Program-made: the position numbers and the translations under genes | The notes under the pieces: model-generated | Told to the model about the DNA's origin: nothing | What the model saw: the letters and a program-made list of their open reading frames with translations, nothing else | Databases searched by the model: none | Part shown: positions 20,091-31,909 of the stretch, in pieces | Layout of the letters: each line of letters begins with the position of its first letter | How positions within the stretch are numbered: the first letter of the stretch is position 1 | Assembly: GCF_005083105.1 (NCBI RefSeq) | Contig: NZ_CP034885.1 | Coordinates: 567,492-631,491, forward strand | Reading direction: 5' to 3' | Length of the DNA stretch: 64,000 nucleotides | Source of the DNA: Buchnera aphidicola (Aphis nerii) | Lineage (GTDB): Bacteria > Pseudomonadota > Gammaproteobacteria > Enterobacterales > Enterobacteriaceae

Positions 20091-22301
20091 CTAAATACAT
20101 AAAGATAATTCTATTTTTCTTTGATCTAAATTAACAGAAATCACTTTGACTTTCAAAGTATCACCAAGACGAAATATATTTTTAGTAGATTTTCCAATAA
20201 ATTTCAAGCCGATAGAATCAAAATAGTAGTAATCATCAATTAAACTTTCTATACGAACTAATCCATCAATAAAATATTTATTTAAACGAACAAAAAACCC
20301 AAAAGAAGTAATATTTGATATTACACCAGTAAATATATTGCCAATTTTTTTTTTCATAAAATCACATTTCAACCAATCTGTAACATCTCTATTAGCTTCG
20401 TCTGCACGTCGTTCAGTCATAGAACAATGGATCCCAATTTTTTTTATATTATTTATTATATAATTTAAATTAAGAGCGTAATCACTATTTTTTTTGAATT
20501 CTTTTTTATTTTTATCTAATGTAAATAATATTTTTTTTATTACCCTATGTAATAAAAGATCAGGATATCTTCTAATTGGAGATGTAAAATGAATATAACT
20601 AGATAAAGATAAACCAAAATGTCCATGGTTTTCTGGTGCATATACCGCTTGTTTCATAGATCTTAATAACATAATTTGAATCATTTCATAGTCTGGACGA
20701 TTTTTAATCTCTTTTAAAAAATTTGAATAATAAAAAGATTCCGGGATTTCACCTCCTGGCAAACACAAACCTAATTCTTTTAAAATAATTCTAAAATTCA
20801 CAATACTATCTTTAGCAGGACGATCATGATTCCGAAATAGAACTGGATATTGATATTTTTGTATAAATTTAGCAGATGCTATATTTGCTAAAATCATACA
20901 TGATTCAATAAACTTATGTGCATCATTTCTAATATGTTGATAAATACTCCTAATTTTAAAATTAGAATCTAAAATAAACTTGGTTTCAATATTTTCAAAA
21001 TAAATACCTTTTTTAGAAATATTATTTTTTTTTAATATTCTTTGTAAAGATGATAAATTTTTAATATGTTTTAATAATTTATTATATTTTACACATAATT
21101 CAATATCACCATTCCAAATTTTAAATATTTCATCATATGTAAATCGTCCTTGTGAGCATATAATTGCCTCGTAATGTTTATATTTAATTAGCTCCCCTTG
21201 ATTGGATAAACTCATTTCACAAATCAAACATAAACGTTCTACATAAGGCTTTAAAGAACATAAATTTACAGATATTTTTTCTGGTAACATAGGAACAACT
21301 AATGAAGGAAAATATACAGAATTACCTCTTTTTAAAGCTTCTTTATCTAAAAAAGTATTAGGTTTTACAAAATAACTTACATCTGAAATAGCTACTAATA
21401 AATTCCATCCTTCTTCGCTCTTTTTTTTATTACAAAAAACAGCATCATCAAAATCACATGCATCTTCTTCATCAATAGTGAAAAATGGAAGATGTCTTAA
21501 ATCTATACGAATGTTAAATTCTTTTTCATCAATTCTATCATTTATTGCATGTAATTCATCTTTAATTTCTTTTGACCATATATAAGGAATATTATGTGTT
21601 CGTATAGCAATTTCTGTAGCAAGATTAGTTTGCATTTCCTTGCCGCCAAGAACTTCTACTATTGTACCTTTAATTTTATTTTTTTTATTTAAAAAATGTT
21701 TATTTAATTTAACAGTAACGATAGAACCTATAGCAATTTTATTAGTTAATATAGAAGAAAGAATAAATATTTTAAAATTGAATCGATTATCATTAGGAAC
21801 AACAAATTTTGATTTTTTTTCAATATAATATCGGCCAACTATTAAGATATTATTTGGTTTTAATATTTTTAATACTTTTGCTAAACTTCTCCCTTTTTTT
21901 TCAGATTTGATAACATGAGCTAAAATAATATCACCATGAATACATAATTTCATTTGTTCTATAGACAGCCAAAGGTCTTCTTTTAACGTTTCAGTTCTTA
22001 AAAATCCGTAACCATTTCTATGACCTATTACTTTTCCTTTCACTAAATTAAGATTGTCTAAAATAATATAATCCTGACTATATGTACATATAATTTGTTT
22101 ATCTCGTTCCATAGCTTTTAATCTGCGACGTAACGCTTTTTTAGACATTGGATGATGAATATTAAATTTTTTTTCTATTTCTTTTTGATTAATTGAATTT
22201 TTATGTTGCTTTAAAAAAAATAAAATACACTCTCGACTTGGAATAAGATTTTTATATTTTTTGTTTTCATTTTTTTGGTAGGTATCTACTACCATATTCA
22301 C
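20091..22301 (-). CDS. rnr: ribonuclease R
   Basis: RNase R is a processive 3' to 5' exoribonuclease that can pass through structured RNA. The 736-residue product has an N-terminal winged-helix region, cold-shock-type domains, and the RNB catalytic core with the aspartate cluster DEEDACDFDDAV. An S1 domain ends in KIELSLCI. E. coli RNase R is 813 residues; the missing part is the lysine-rich C-terminal tail after S1. Loss of that tail may change its stability control and ribosome binding, but this is inference. purA lies 54 bases upstream. Confidence 0.95.
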   Translation of the reverse strand: MNMVVDTYQKNENKKYKNLIPSRECILFFLKQHKNSINQKEIEKKFNIHHPMSKKALRRRLKAMERDKQIICTYSQDYIILDNLNLVKGKVIGHRNGYGFLRTETLKEDLWLSIEQMKLCIHGDIILAHVIKSEKKGRSLAKVLKILKPNNILIVGRYYIEKKSKFVVPNDNRFNFKIFILSSILTNKIAIGSIVTVKLNKHFLNKKNKIKGTIVEVLGGKEMQTNLATEIAIRTHNIPYIWSKEIKDELHAINDRIDEKEFNIRIDLRHLPFFTIDEEDACDFDDAVFCNKKKSEEGWNLLVAISDVSYFVKPNTFLDKEALKRGNSVYFPSLVVPMLPEKISVNLCSLKPYVERLCLICEMSLSNQGELIKYKHYEAIICSQGRFTYDEIFKIWNGDIELCVKYNKLLKHIKNLSSLQRILKKNNISKKGIYFENIETKFILDSNFKIRSIYQHIRNDAHKFIESCMILANIASAKFIQKYQYPVLFRNHDRPAKDSIVNFRIILKELGLCLPGGEIPESFYYSNFLKEIKNRPDYEMIQIMLLRSMKQAVYAPENHGHFGLSLSSYIHFTSPIRRYPDLLLHRVIKKILFTLDKNKKEFKKNSDYALNLNYIINNIKKIGIHCSMTERRADEANRDVTDWLKCDFMKKKIGNIFTGVISNITSFGFFVRLNKYFIDGLVRIESLIDDYYYFDSIGLKFIGKSTKNIFRLGDTLKVKVISVNLDQRKIELSLCI

Positions 22302-22355
22302 TTCTCCAATAAAATTGGTTCATGAAAAATATTTTTAAATTTTTTTATTATAAAA

Positions 22356-23648
22356 TTATAAAAAAATATTTTTTACTAAAATAGTATCATTTCTATCTGG
22401 TCCTGTAGAAATTATATGTACTGGAATTCCTGCAATTTTTTCAATACATTTTATATAATTTTTTGCCGCTTTAGGTAATTCTTCTATTTTTTTAATACCT
22501 GAAGTTTGTTCCATCCAACCAGTGTATGTCTCATATATGGGTTGGATATTCTCTAAATTTGAAAAAGATATATTATGATAGATTTCTAATGTATTTACAT
22601 TTTGATAAGCTATGCAAATTTTTATTTCTTTTAAATCATCTAAAACATCTAGTTTAGTTATACATAATGCCGATAAAGAGTTTAATTTAACAGCATAACG
22701 TAAAGCTACACCATCTAACCATCCAGTACGTCTTTTACGACCAGTAGTAGATCCAAATTCATTTCCTTTCTTAGAAAGATAACTGTCTATACTATTAAAG
22801 AGTTCAGTAGGAAATGGACCATTACCGACTCGAGTAGAATAAGCTTTCGTAACTCCTAAAATATAATCTATGTTTTTCGGACCAACACCAGTGCCAGTAA
22901 TAACACCACCTATAGTACTATTAGAAGAAGTTACATAAGGATATGTACCATGATCAATGTCTAAAAAACTACCTTGTGCACCTTCAAAAATAATAATTTT
23001 TTTATTTTCAATAGCATCATGTAACATTATCGTAGTATCTGTAATCATATCATTAATTATATTTTTAGCTTCCAATAAATCTTTTAAAATTAAATGATAA
23101 TCAAATGGTTTATGCTTATAAATAGATAATAATTGATCATTATAATAATTAACTATCTTTTTTAATTTGATAGATAAATTTTTTTCGTTTTTTAAATCTC
23201 CAATACGTAAAGAACGACGGGCAATTTTATCTTCATATGCTGGTCCAATACCTCTTCCTGTGGTTCCAATAGCATTCACGCCTAATTTTTTTTCACGTAC
23301 TATATCCATTGTAATATGAAACGGTAAAATTAAAGAAGCCGCATCAGAAATAAAAAGACGATTTTCAATAAAAAAATTATTTCTTTTTAACATTTCTATT
23401 TCTTTAACTAATTCAGAAACAGAAATAACAACTCCATTTGAAATTATACCAATAACTTTTGGATGTAATAAACCCGATGGTATTAAATGAAGAACAATCT
23501 TTTTGCCATTTAATACTAATGTATGACCTGCATTATGTCCTCCATGATATCTAACTACATAAGAACTGTTTGTAGATAAATAATCAACTATTTTACCTTT
23601 TCCTTCATCACCCCACTGAGTGCCTAATATTACAATATTTTTATTCAT
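22356..23648 (-). CDS. purA: adenylosuccinate synthetase
   Basis: PurA converts IMP and aspartate to adenylosuccinate using GTP. The 430-residue product (432 in E. coli) shows the GTP-binding [11 protein letters not shown] at the start. It also has [20 protein letters not shown] and [10 protein letters not shown]. It follows hflC as in the E. coli hflK-hflC-purA region (yjeT is missing). It would give the AMP branch from any IMP made or imported. Confidence 0.97.
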   Translation of the reverse strand: MNKNIVILGTQWGDEGKGKIVDYLSTNSSYVVRYHGGHNAGHTLVLNGKKIVLHLIPSGLLHPKVIGIISNGVVISVSELVKEIEMLKRNNFFIENRLFISDAASLILPFHITMDIVREKKLGVNAIGTTGRGIGPAYEDKIARRSLRIGDLKNEKNLSIKLKKIVNYYNDQLLSIYKHKPFDYHLILKDLLEAKNIINDMITDTTIMLHDAIENKKIIIFEGAQGSFLDIDHGTYPYVTSSNSTIGGVITGTGVGPKNIDYILGVTKAYSTRVGNGPFPTELFNSIDSYLSKKGNEFGSTTGRKRRTGWLDGVALRYAVKLNSLSALCITKLDVLDDLKEIKICIAYQNVNTLEIYHNISFSNLENIQPIYETYTGWMEQTSGIKKIEELPKAAKNYIKCIEKIAGIPVHIISTGPDRNDTILVKNIFL

Positions 23649-23677
23649 TAATTTAATATACCTATTTTTTAAATGTT

Positions 23678-24601
23678 TTAACTTGAAATAACATGGTTCA
23701 TATATTGAAAAAATTTATTATCGGAACTAATTAACATAATATTGTTTTTGTTTTTAAAACTATTTTCATAGGCATGTAAACTTCGGATAAACAAATAAAA
23801 AGAAGAATCGCCTTTAAAATTATCTGAAAAAAGTTTTGCTACTTGTGCTTCACCTTTTCCCTTTAATATTAAAGCTTCTTTCTGCGCTTCAGCTAATATC
23901 ATTGATACTTTGTAATCAGCCATTGCGCGTAATTTTTCTGCTTTTTCTTGTCCTTGAGAACGTTGACTTCTAGCAACAGCTTCTCGTTCTGCTCGCATTC
24001 GATTATATATAGCTTCAGAAACTTCAGTAGGTAAATTAATTTGTTTAATACGAACATCTACAACTTCAATTCCTAATGCATTCATACTATTAACATTAAT
24101 TTTAGATGCATTTGTTAAATTTACTGTTCCTTTATTTAAAGATTGAAGTACATCTGTTGTCAATCTTCCTCTAGAATCAGTTACAATTTCTTTTACATTT
24201 AAACATCCTATTTGAGAACGTAGTCGATCGCTAAATTTTCTTTTTAATAAAACTTCCGCTTGAAAAATATCTCCGTTCCCAGTTGCTAAATAGTAACGAC
24301 TAAAATCACTAATACGCCATTTTATATACGAATCTACAATAAGATCTTTTTTTTCTTTTGTAACAAAACGATCAGCTTGATTATCCATAGTATGAATACG
24401 CGCATCTAACATTTTAACAGTTTCTAAAAATGGAATTTTAAAATGTAAACCAGGTTCATAAACTAATGTTTTTTGATTACTATTTCTTAAAACTTTACCA
24501 AATTGTAAAACAATTCCACGTTCGCCTTCTTTTACAATAAACAATGAAGAAGAAATAAAAAAAAGCAAAATACTTGATAAACAAATTAACAATTTATTCA
24601 T
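23678..24601 (-). CDS. hflC: HflC, SPFH-family regulator of FtsH
   Basis: HflC and HflK form a large membrane cage around the FtsH protease. The 307-residue product (334 in E. coli) has one N-terminal membrane segment (residues 4-22). The SPFH domain with [12 protein letters not shown] follows, then an alanine- and glutamate-rich coiled coil ([15 protein letters not shown]). It starts four bases after the hflK stop, so translation is probably coupled. The C-terminus is shorter than in E. coli. Confidence 0.95.
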   Translation of the reverse strand: MNKLLICLSSILLFFISSSLFIVKEGERGIVLQFGKVLRNSNQKTLVYEPGLHFKIPFLETVKMLDARIHTMDNQADRFVTKEKKDLIVDSYIKWRISDFSRYYLATGNGDIFQAEVLLKRKFSDRLRSQIGCLNVKEIVTDSRGRLTTDVLQSLNKGTVNLTNASKINVNSMNALGIEVVDVRIKQINLPTEVSEAIYNRMRAEREAVARSQRSQGQEKAEKLRAMADYKVSMILAEAQKEALILKGKGEAQVAKLFSDNFKGDSSFYLFIRSLHAYENSFKNKNNIMLISSDNKFFQYMNHVISS

Positions 24602-24605
24602 ATAT

Positions 24606-25835
24606 TCATTCTCTTTCTATATTTTTAATGTCTGTTCGTATTGAATTTATACGTCTTTGTTTAAAAAAATTATTAGGAGATAATGAAGATAAATAATTGA
24701 TCTCTTGATCTTTTTTAAAAGATTTCAATTTACTTTTTATTGGTTTAGTTGAATTTAAAAATAGTTTATTATCTGCTTGTCTATTATTAAAAAAACCATT
24801 TAAAGATAAAAAAAACATTGAATTATTATTTTTATCAATAAAAATTTTTTTAGTTTTACTTAATAATCTTTCCATAGATTCTATATAAATTCTTTTAAGA
24901 GTGATTTCTTTTGCTTTTTTATATTCTGGCAAAATTTTTAAAAATCTAACAACTTCTCCTTGAGCTTCTAATATTATACGTGAAGAATAGGCTTTAGCTT
25001 CTTCTAAAATACGCTGAGCTTTTCCATTAGCTTTAGGTTGAACTTCATTTGCATATGCTTCAGCTTCCCGTACATATTGTTCTCTATTTTCTCGAGCTGC
25101 AATTGCATCATCAAAAGCAGCTTTTACCTCTTCTGGAGGTCTAGCTGTTTGAAAATTTACATCTAATATAGTTATTCCCATATTATACGGTTTAATAGTT
25201 TCTTCGATTTCTTTTTGAGTATCATGTCTAACTAAAGTACGTCCTTCAGTCAATATACGATCCATAGTAGAACGTCCAATTACTCCACGTAAAGCACTAT
25301 CAGTTGCTTGCCTTAAGCTATCATCAGGATATGCAACAGAAAAAAGATAACTAGAAGGATTAGTAATTTTGTATTGTACATTCATTTCAACACGTACTAC
25401 ATTTTCATCAGAGGTTAACATAATACCTGAAGTTGCTAATTCACGTACTGTTTCAACATTAACAGCTTGTACATGATTAACAAATACCGGTCTCCAATTC
25501 AATCCTGGTTCAACTAAATGACTAAATTTACCAAAATGAGTGACTACACCACGTTCAGCTTCTTTAATCGTATAAAAGCCACTAGCACACCAAATAATAA
25601 AAAATATAAAAATTATTAGTAAGAATGGATGAATTTTCTTATTCAATGAATTTGAAGAATTATTTGTATTGTTAATTAAATTATGAATTTTTTTGAAAAA
25701 TTTTTGAAAATTTATTGAAATTTTTTTTTGACTAAATTTTTGTTCTTTTTTTTCAGAATAATCTTTTTCTGAACCATTTTTTTTCCCCCATGGATCTATT
25801 TCTGGTTCATGATTGTTTTTTTTATTCCAGGCCAT
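24606..25835 (-). CDS. hflK: HflK, SPFH-family regulator of FtsH
   Basis: HflK partners HflC. I choose ATG at 25835 (MAWNKK) because E. coli HflK begins MAWN and a GAGG lies six bases before it; an in-frame ATG four codons upstream (25847) falls in front of that ribosome-binding site. The 409-residue product has the glycine-poor N-terminal DPWGKK segment and a membrane helix near residues 68-86. The SPFH domain starts at KEAERGVVTHFGKF, and the coiled coil AEAYANEVQPKA follows. No hfq or hflX, which sit upstream in E. coli, is found in the 159 bases before miaA. Confidence 0.95.
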   Translation of the reverse strand: MAWNKKNNHEPEIDPWGKKNGSEKDYSEKKEQKFSQKKISINFQKFFKKIHNLINNTNNSSNSLNKKIHPFLLIIFIFFIIWCASGFYTIKEAERGVVTHFGKFSHLVEPGLNWRPVFVNHVQAVNVETVRELATSGIMLTSDENVVRVEMNVQYKITNPSSYLFSVAYPDDSLRQATDSALRGVIGRSTMDRILTEGRTLVRHDTQKEIEETIKPYNMGITILDVNFQTARPPEEVKAAFDDAIAARENREQYVREAEAYANEVQPKANGKAQRILEEAKAYSSRIILEAQGEVVRFLKILPEYKKAKEITLKRIYIESMERLLSKTKKIFIDKNNNSMFFLSLNGFFNNRQADNKLFLNSTKPIKSKLKSFKKDQEINYLSSLSPNNFFKQRRINSIRTDIKNIERE

Positions 25836-25994
25836 TTTATGCCTCATTTATGAGTTTCAATTCTGTATCACATATTTTAAATAAATTAAAAAATAATATA
25901 TCTTATATTTTAAGATATGAAAACTGTATTTTTTTTGAATTTTTTAAATATTTTTAAATTCTTAGAATTTATAATGTTTGATTTAATTTTAATA

Positions 25995-26963
25995 TTAGAT
26001 ATTAAATTTATATGTTTTTTTAAGAATTTTGTGTATTTCATTAAAAACAGTATGTGGATTTGAACTAACTATAGAATAAACATTTTTCCATTTTTTTAAC
26101 CATGTTAATTGATGTTTAGCTAGTTTTCTAGTTGCAAAAATAATCCTCGAAACCATTTCGTCATAATTAATTTGATATTCAAGATAATCCCACATTTGTC
26201 GGTATCCGATACATCGGATAGATGGTAACTGTTTATTTAAATCTCCTCTTAAAAATAAATTTTCTACCTCTTTTTGAAAACCTGACATTAACATTTTTTT
26301 AACACGATATTCAATTTTATCATATAACCATTGTTTACTTTCAGGTAAAATAGAAAATTGAATTATATTATATGGTAATGTAGCAGGTGTTGTATTCTTT
26401 AAAGAAGTGAAAGTTGTTCCAGAAATATAAAATATTTCTAATGCTCTTAATAGTCTTTGAAAATCGTTTCTATGAATATTGCGTGCAGACATAGGATCTA
26501 TTAAATTTAACTTGTCATATAAAAAAGATTTATTATATTTCACCTTATCTAATAAATATTTTCGAATTTTAAAATTTGAAGGAGGAAGATTAGATAAACC
26601 ATATAATAATACATGATAATAAAACATTGTGCCTCCAACAAGTAATGGTATTTTCCCCGACTTTAAAATGTTTTCAATTTCTTTAAAAGCATCTTTTCTA
26701 AATTCTGCTGCTGAATATACTTCACTAGGATCTTTAATATTTAACAAACGATGTGGATGAATTTTTAATTCCAAATTATTAGGTTTATCTGTTCCAATAT
26801 TCATATCTCGATAAATTAATGCAGAATCTACACTAATTATTTCTATTGGCAAAAATCTTCTAAGATACATAGCGATTTTACTTTTTCCACAACCAGTAGG
26901 TCCGATTAAAAAGAAAACAATGGGCTTTTCAGATTGAAAAAATTTTATATTTTTAATATACAT
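25995..26963 (-). CDS. miaA: tRNA dimethylallyltransferase
   Basis: MiaA adds a dimethylallyl group to A37 of tRNAs that read UNN codons. The 322-residue product (316 in E. coli) has the P-loop LIGPTGCGKSKIA near residues 19-31. It also has SVDSALIYRDMNIGT, LVGGTMFYY and IRCIGYRQMWDYL. Its start overlaps the end of mutL by 19 bases, as expected for a coupled mutL-miaA pair. Confidence 0.96.
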   Translation of the reverse strand: MYIKNIKFFQSEKPIVFFLIGPTGCGKSKIAMYLRRFLPIEIISVDSALIYRDMNIGTDKPNNLELKIHPHRLLNIKDPSEVYSAAEFRKDAFKEIENILKSGKIPLLVGGTMFYYHVLLYGLSNLPPSNFKIRKYLLDKVKYNKSFLYDKLNLIDPMSARNIHRNDFQRLLRALEIFYISGTTFTSLKNTTPATLPYNIIQFSILPESKQWLYDKIEYRVKKMLMSGFQKEVENLFLRGDLNKQLPSIRCIGYRQMWDYLEYQINYDEMVSRIIFATRKLAKHQLTWLKKWKNVYSIVSSNPHTVFNEIHKILKKTYKFNI

Positions 26964-28678
26964 AATGCTTCATCAATATTTATTTTACATGAAAGTTTAA
27001 AATCAGGTTTTTTAAGTATAAATGGACAAAAATATTCTAATTCTAATAATAACAAAATTCCGTCTAAATAATTCCAAGGCTTTTTTTTTGTTGATATATT
27101 ATTATAAAACCATTCTAAAATTTTTTTTATGTTTAATTCGTTTTCTGAAGAAGCAAAGGTAAAAAAATTTAATATTAAAAGATCAATATTTTTTTCTTTC
27201 AAAATACACGGTATTTTTTTTAAATTAATATATTTTTTTAATAAAATAAAATCAAAACCAAATTTAAAGATCATCAGTTGATTTTTAAATAAAACTTTAT
27301 ATTGCTTGGAAGTAATAACAATTTTCATTTCAAATATATACGATGTAGGATTAATGCTATTTTTAATGCAAAATTTCAACTTATATTGATTAACAATTTT
27401 TTCTGCTAATGGGAATGAAATTAATATAAATTCATTAATATAATGAATTAAACCATAATATTTTTTAATAATTATCAATAGTTTTAAGGAAGAAAGAATT
27501 TGATTTTTTGATTTTTGTTCTAAAAAAAAATTATTCTTAATTATATTTTGAAAAAGAAATTCTTTTTGTTGTTGTAAAATTTTTTTTTTAATTAATTTAA
27601 AACAAAAAGTATAAAAATCTGTAATATAATGTTTTTCTTTTTTTTTAGATGGAATATTGTATAAAAATAATTGATTTTGATTTCTTTTTAAAATATTTAA
27701 GATACTATTATATACAAAGTCATAAATTTTATTAGATTTATGAAACCTAACTTGACTTTTAGAAGGATGAATATTAATATCTATTTCATAAGGTGGTATG
27801 TTTATATATAAAATAAACGACCTGTTAGTTTTGACACCTGTAAATTCATAATAAGCATTCAAAACTGCGTTACTTATTATGTTATTATAAACAAATCGAT
27901 TATTAATGTAACAATATTGAATATTTTTAAAGGAATCTATAAAATATGAAGGATATACTACCCAACCAAATAATGTAACATTATTAATTTTTTTATTCAC
28001 CATTAATAAAGCATTAATGTCAAGTTGATTGAAAATTTGCTTCAATCGAAAAATTTTATTTTCAGAATTTGTTATTTTATTATAAGTAACAATTACATTT
28101 TTATTTTTTTTAAAAAAAATATTTAATTCAAAATGAGATAAAGCTATTTTCTTAATTACATCATAAATTTTTAAAAATTCTGAATTTTTATCTTTAATGA
28201 ATTTTAAACGAACAGGTACATTATAAAATAAATGATCTACTATAACTGTTGTTCCTACAGGATGAGCAATAGGAAACAGTGTGGTTTTTTTATTAGATCC
28301 ATCAGCATAAATTTTCCATCCAATATGATTGTCTTTAAAACAGGACATTAACGTAATTTTTGAAACTGATCTAATACTTGATAATGCTTCTCCTCGAAAT
28401 CCAAACGTATTAATAATAGATAAATCAGAAACATCAAAAATTTTACTTGTAGCATGGGGAGAAATTGCTAATAACAATTCATTTCGATCAATCCCATAAC
28501 CATCATCTTTAATAATAATTGATTCAAAACCATTTTGTTCAATATTAATATTGATATTTTTTGATTCTGCATCAATACTATTTTCTAATAGTTCTTTAAT
28601 AACAGAAGAAGGTCTTTCAATTATTTCTCCTGCTGTAATTTGACTAGATACACTAATTGGTAATATACGAATAGGCAT
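26945..28678 (-). CDS. mutL: DNA mismatch repair protein MutL
   Basis: MutL couples mismatch recognition by MutS to strand removal. The 577-residue product (615 in E. coli) has the GHKL ATPase motifs LLENSIDAESKNI, IKDDGYGI and TFGFRGEALSSI in the first 110 residues. The transducer domain and a C-terminal dimerisation domain follow. The shortening lies in the middle linker, which is rich in K, N and F. In E. coli amiB precedes mutL; here mtlD, mtlA and pgi intervene and amiB stands at 34.5 kb. Confidence 0.94.
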   Translation of the reverse strand: MPIRILPISVSSQITAGEIIERPSSVIKELLENSIDAESKNININIEQNGFESIIIKDDGYGIDRNELLLAISPHATSKIFDVSDLSIINTFGFRGEALSSIRSVSKITLMSCFKDNHIGWKIYADGSNKKTTLFPIAHPVGTTVIVDHLFYNVPVRLKFIKDKNSEFLKIYDVIKKIALSHFELNIFFKKNKNVIVTYNKITNSENKIFRLKQIFNQLDINALLMVNKKINNVTLFGWVVYPSYFIDSFKNIQYCYINNRFVYNNIISNAVLNAYYEFTGVKTNRSFILYINIPPYEIDINIHPSKSQVRFHKSNKIYDFVYNSILNILKRNQNQLFLYNIPSKKKEKHYITDFYTFCFKLIKKKILQQQKEFLFQNIIKNNFFLEQKSKNQILSSLKLLIIIKKYYGLIHYINEFILISFPLAEKIVNQYKLKFCIKNSINPTSYIFEMKIVITSKQYKVLFKNQLMIFKFGFDFILLKKYINLKKIPCILKEKNIDLLILNFFTFASSENELNIKKILEWFYNNISTKKKPWNYLDGILLLLELEYFCPFILKKPDFKLSCKINIDEALCILKI

Positions 28679-28719
28679 TCGTACCTCTTATACTCTATTT
28701 TAAAATTTAAAAATATAAT

Positions 28720-29913
28720 TTAATCGATATTAAATTTAATTGGAGATTTTTTGGAAAAAATTTTATTAATTAAAAGATACTCAGAAATAATTAAATTCAT
28801 TTCATAACTATCCATTTGTAAATTAGAAATTTCAAATAATGTTTTTTTTATTCCTAACGTTTTTATTAAATTAGAAATTTTTACAGACTCTGAATCATTT
28901 TCATTTTTATAATGTAATGCTGCTGCAATACCTTTTATTAAATTACAATATGGAAAATTATATTTTTTTGCTAACAACAAGGGTTTAATCAAACGTTCAT
29001 TTTGGGATAATTTTTGAACTGGATTTCTTGCAATACGTTCAACTTTATCCAACAAAACATAATTCTCGAACCGAATTAAAATTTTATTAATATAAGAAAA
29101 GTGAATTTTTTTATCAAACTTATATTTTTTAATTAGTGTTAACCCGCTTTCTTTCATAGCACCTTTAACGATGCTTTTTATATTATGGTCTTTAATACTT
29201 TCATATATAGTTTTGTATTGTCGTATCCATCCTAAATAAGCTGTGATAGCATGACCTGTATTTAATGTTAAAATTTTTCTATCTATAAAAGACCTTAAGT
29301 TATCACTTATCGTCATATCAATAATATTAGGAATTATTCCTTTAAATTGATTTTTATCAACAATCCATTCTTGAAAATTTTCAGCAATTAAAGATAATTT
29401 ATTTTTTTCAAAAGAACATATAGATGGTATAATAGTATCAATACTACAATCTATAAAACCAATATATTGATCAAAATATTTATAATATTTAAGAGGTATT
29501 TTTTTGAAAACAATAGTTCTTAAATAAGAACTTGCTTGGATTTTATTTTCACAAGCAATAATGTTTAATGGTGTTGTAGATTTTAATTTAATTCTTAATA
29601 TGATTCCTTTTGCTAAAATAGATGCAATTTTATCAAGTGAAGACGCTCCAATCGAAGTTGTAATTAAATTAACATCAGATATAATATTTAAAATATTCGG
29701 GTCATTTAAATTAATTGCACTAAAATTATCGATATTAATGATTTTTTCATAATTATAACCTACTAATTTTATTTTATATTTTTTATAATAATTTAAAGCA
29801 TCTATTATATTTTGATTTATATCAGCGAAAATAAGATCAAAACCAGAATATAATATTATTTTTCCAATAAAACCCCGTCCAATATTTCCAGCTCCAAAAT
29901 GTAAAACTTTCAT
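28720..29913 (-). CDS. mtlD: mannitol-1-phosphate 5-dehydrogenase
   Basis: MtlD oxidises mannitol 1-phosphate to fructose 6-phosphate with NAD. The 397-residue product (382 in E. coli) starts with the dinucleotide-binding MKVLHFGAGNIGRGFIG. The catalytic region LNTGHAITAYLGW lies near residue 218. It follows mtlA after 13 bases, so the two form an uptake and oxidation operon. The regulator mtlR is not present next to it. Confidence 0.95.
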   Translation of the reverse strand: MKVLHFGAGNIGRGFIGKIILYSGFDLIFADINQNIIDALNYYKKYKIKLVGYNYEKIINIDNFSAINLNDPNILNIISDVNLITTSIGASSLDKIASILAKGIILRIKLKSTTPLNIIACENKIQASSYLRTIVFKKIPLKYYKYFDQYIGFIDCSIDTIIPSICSFEKNKLSLIAENFQEWIVDKNQFKGIIPNIIDMTISDNLRSFIDRKILTLNTGHAITAYLGWIRQYKTIYESIKDHNIKSIVKGAMKESGLTLIKKYKFDKKIHFSYINKILIRFENYVLLDKVERIARNPVQKLSQNERLIKPLLLAKKYNFPYCNLIKGIAAALHYKNENDSESVKISNLIKTLGIKKTLFEISNLQMDSYEMNLIISEYLLINKIFSKKSPIKFNID

Positions 29914-29926
29914 AATGAAATCCTAA

Positions 29927-31789
29927 TTAAATATTTAAATATGATAAAACTTCTTCTACATTTTTTGTTTTAGATAATTTACTAATAATTTCTGTATTAT
30001 CCAATGCATTTGTAATTTGACTAACCACTTTAATATGCTCATTATTTTTAGCAGCAATACCAATTACAAGATAAGCAATATCATTAAAATCATCTCCAAA
30101 ACGTACACCATTTGGAAATTGACAAAAAATTATTCCAGTTTTTAAAATATTGTTTTTTGCTTCTATAGTACCATGAGGTAAAGCAATGTTTTCTCCTAAC
30201 CAAGTAGATGCAATTTTTTCTCTAGCCAACATTGCATCAATATAGTTGTTCTCCACATAACCTTGTTCTACTAAATATTTACCAACTATTTTAATAGCTT
30301 GTTCTTTATTATCAGCAAATTGATTAAGAAAAACATTTTTTTTACTTAGTTTAAATAATTTATTTGATTTATCTTTTATATCAAAACCATTGGTTTTACT
30401 TATTTTTTCTTCATTACGAAAGTTTTTATTTTGAATTAATTTGTTTACTAAAAAATCATAAAAAACATTGTCAAGAAAATTAATTAAAGGTATATGTTTA
30501 GCATTAGGAGCATATTTTTTAGCACGAGAAGTTAGATTTTTATGTGTTATTACTATATCTGCATTATGAGGTAAACAATGAATAGAAGTATTAAATACAG
30601 ATATATGCATTAAATTTTTTTTTCTCATTTTCTTTCTAAGAATACTTGCACCTATTGCACTAGATCCCATTCCAGCATCACAAGCTACTACAATAGTATT
30701 AACATTTTTAAAAAAATCATTTGATTTGTAATTTTTATTATTTAATAAGCAAATATTAGTGTTATTATTTTTATTATGAATAAATTTTAACAATATAAAA
30801 GCAACTAAAAAAGAAACAAAAAAAGAAGAAAAAATTGAAAAAATATTAATACAGTAAAAACCCTTTTTCGTCATTGCTAAAATAGATAAAATAGAACCTG
30901 GTGAAACAGCACCAATTAAACCGCCATGAAAATAAACAAGCATAAAAATATTAGTCATACTTCCTAAAATAAGCGACAATATTAATCTTGGATTCATTAA
31001 AACATAAGAAAAGTAAACTTCATGAACACCTCCTATAAATTGAATAATTGCAGCTCCTCCAGCAGATTTATAATAATCTTTTTCTCCGAAAAAAAAACAT
31101 GCAAGTAACATTCCTAATCCTGGTCCAGGATTTGATTCTATTAAAAAAAATATAGAATTTTTATTTTCTAAAATATCTTGAAGACCTAAGGGTGTGAAAA
31201 CTCCGTGATTAATTGCATTATTTAAAAAAAATATTTTAGCAGGTTCAATTATAATAGCTATAAGTGGTAATAAATTATGATGTATAACTATTTTTAATAA
31301 ACGACCTATAGAAAATGAAAACCATTCAATACAAGGTCCAATGAATAAAAATGCAATAATTGTTAAAATAATTCCAATTAATGCAATAGAAAAGTTATTG
31401 ATTAACATCTCAAAACCATTCTTTATCTTATCTTTAAGTAAATTATCGAAAACTTTAATAATCCAACCGCCCAATACACCTGAAATCATTCCACCTAATA
31501 ACATAGGTATTCCAGTACTAGTAATCATGCCAATAGTAGTTATACTACCAATTATCCCTCCTCTTTTGCCGCCGACTAATTTGCCACTAGTAAATCCAAT
31601 AAGAATTGGTAAAAGATAAAATATTATAGGTGAAATTAATTCTGCCAAAATCTTATTTGGTTTCCATCCAAGAGGTGCAAATAATACATTCATAATACCC
31701 CATGCAATAAAAATGCTTATATTAGGCATCATGATATTACTTAAAAATTGTCCAAAGTTTTGTATTTTTAATTTAATTGATTTAAACAT
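29927..31789 (-). CDS. mtlA: mannitol-specific PTS enzyme IICBA
   Basis: MtlA takes up and phosphorylates mannitol at the inner membrane. The 620-residue product keeps all three fused domains of the E. coli protein (637): IIC with several membrane helices (residues 20-335), IIB with phospho-Cys370 in [11 protein letters not shown], and IIA with phospho-His539 in IALPHGT. The IIC signature [11 protein letters not shown] is present. It fits with pgi next to it: imported mannitol becomes fructose 6-phosphate and enters glycolysis. Confidence 0.96.
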   Translation of the reverse strand: MFKSIKLKIQNFGQFLSNIMMPNISIFIAWGIMNVLFAPLGWKPNKILAELISPIIFYLLPILIGFTSGKLVGGKRGGIIGSITTIGMITSTGIPMLLGGMISGVLGGWIIKVFDNLLKDKIKNGFEMLINNFSIALIGIILTIIAFLFIGPCIEWFSFSIGRLLKIVIHHNLLPLIAIIIEPAKIFFLNNAINHGVFTPLGLQDILENKNSIFFLIESNPGPGLGMLLACFFFGEKDYYKSAGGAAIIQFIGGVHEVYFSYVLMNPRLILSLILGSMTNIFMLVYFHGGLIGAVSPGSILSILAMTKKGFYCINIFSIFSSFFVSFLVAFILLKFIHNKNNNTNICLLNNKNYKSNDFFKNVNTIVVACDAGMGSSAIGASILRKKMRKKNLMHISVFNTSIHCLPHNADIVITHKNLTSRAKKYAPNAKHIPLINFLDNVFYDFLVNKLIQNKNFRNEEKISKTNGFDIKDKSNKLFKLSKKNVFLNQFADNKEQAIKIVGKYLVEQGYVENNYIDAMLAREKIASTWLGENIALPHGTIEAKNNILKTGIIFCQFPNGVRFGDDFNDIAYLVIGIAAKNNEHIKVVSQITNALDNTEIISKLSKTKNVEEVLSYLNI

Positions 31790-31909
31790 ACTGATTGCTC
31801 ATATATTGAAAAACAAACTTATATTAAATAATTATTATTTAAAATTTTTTATAAAATCTCATATCGTTTATTTTATGTTCATAATAAATAAATTAACTAA
31901 CTAAATATT

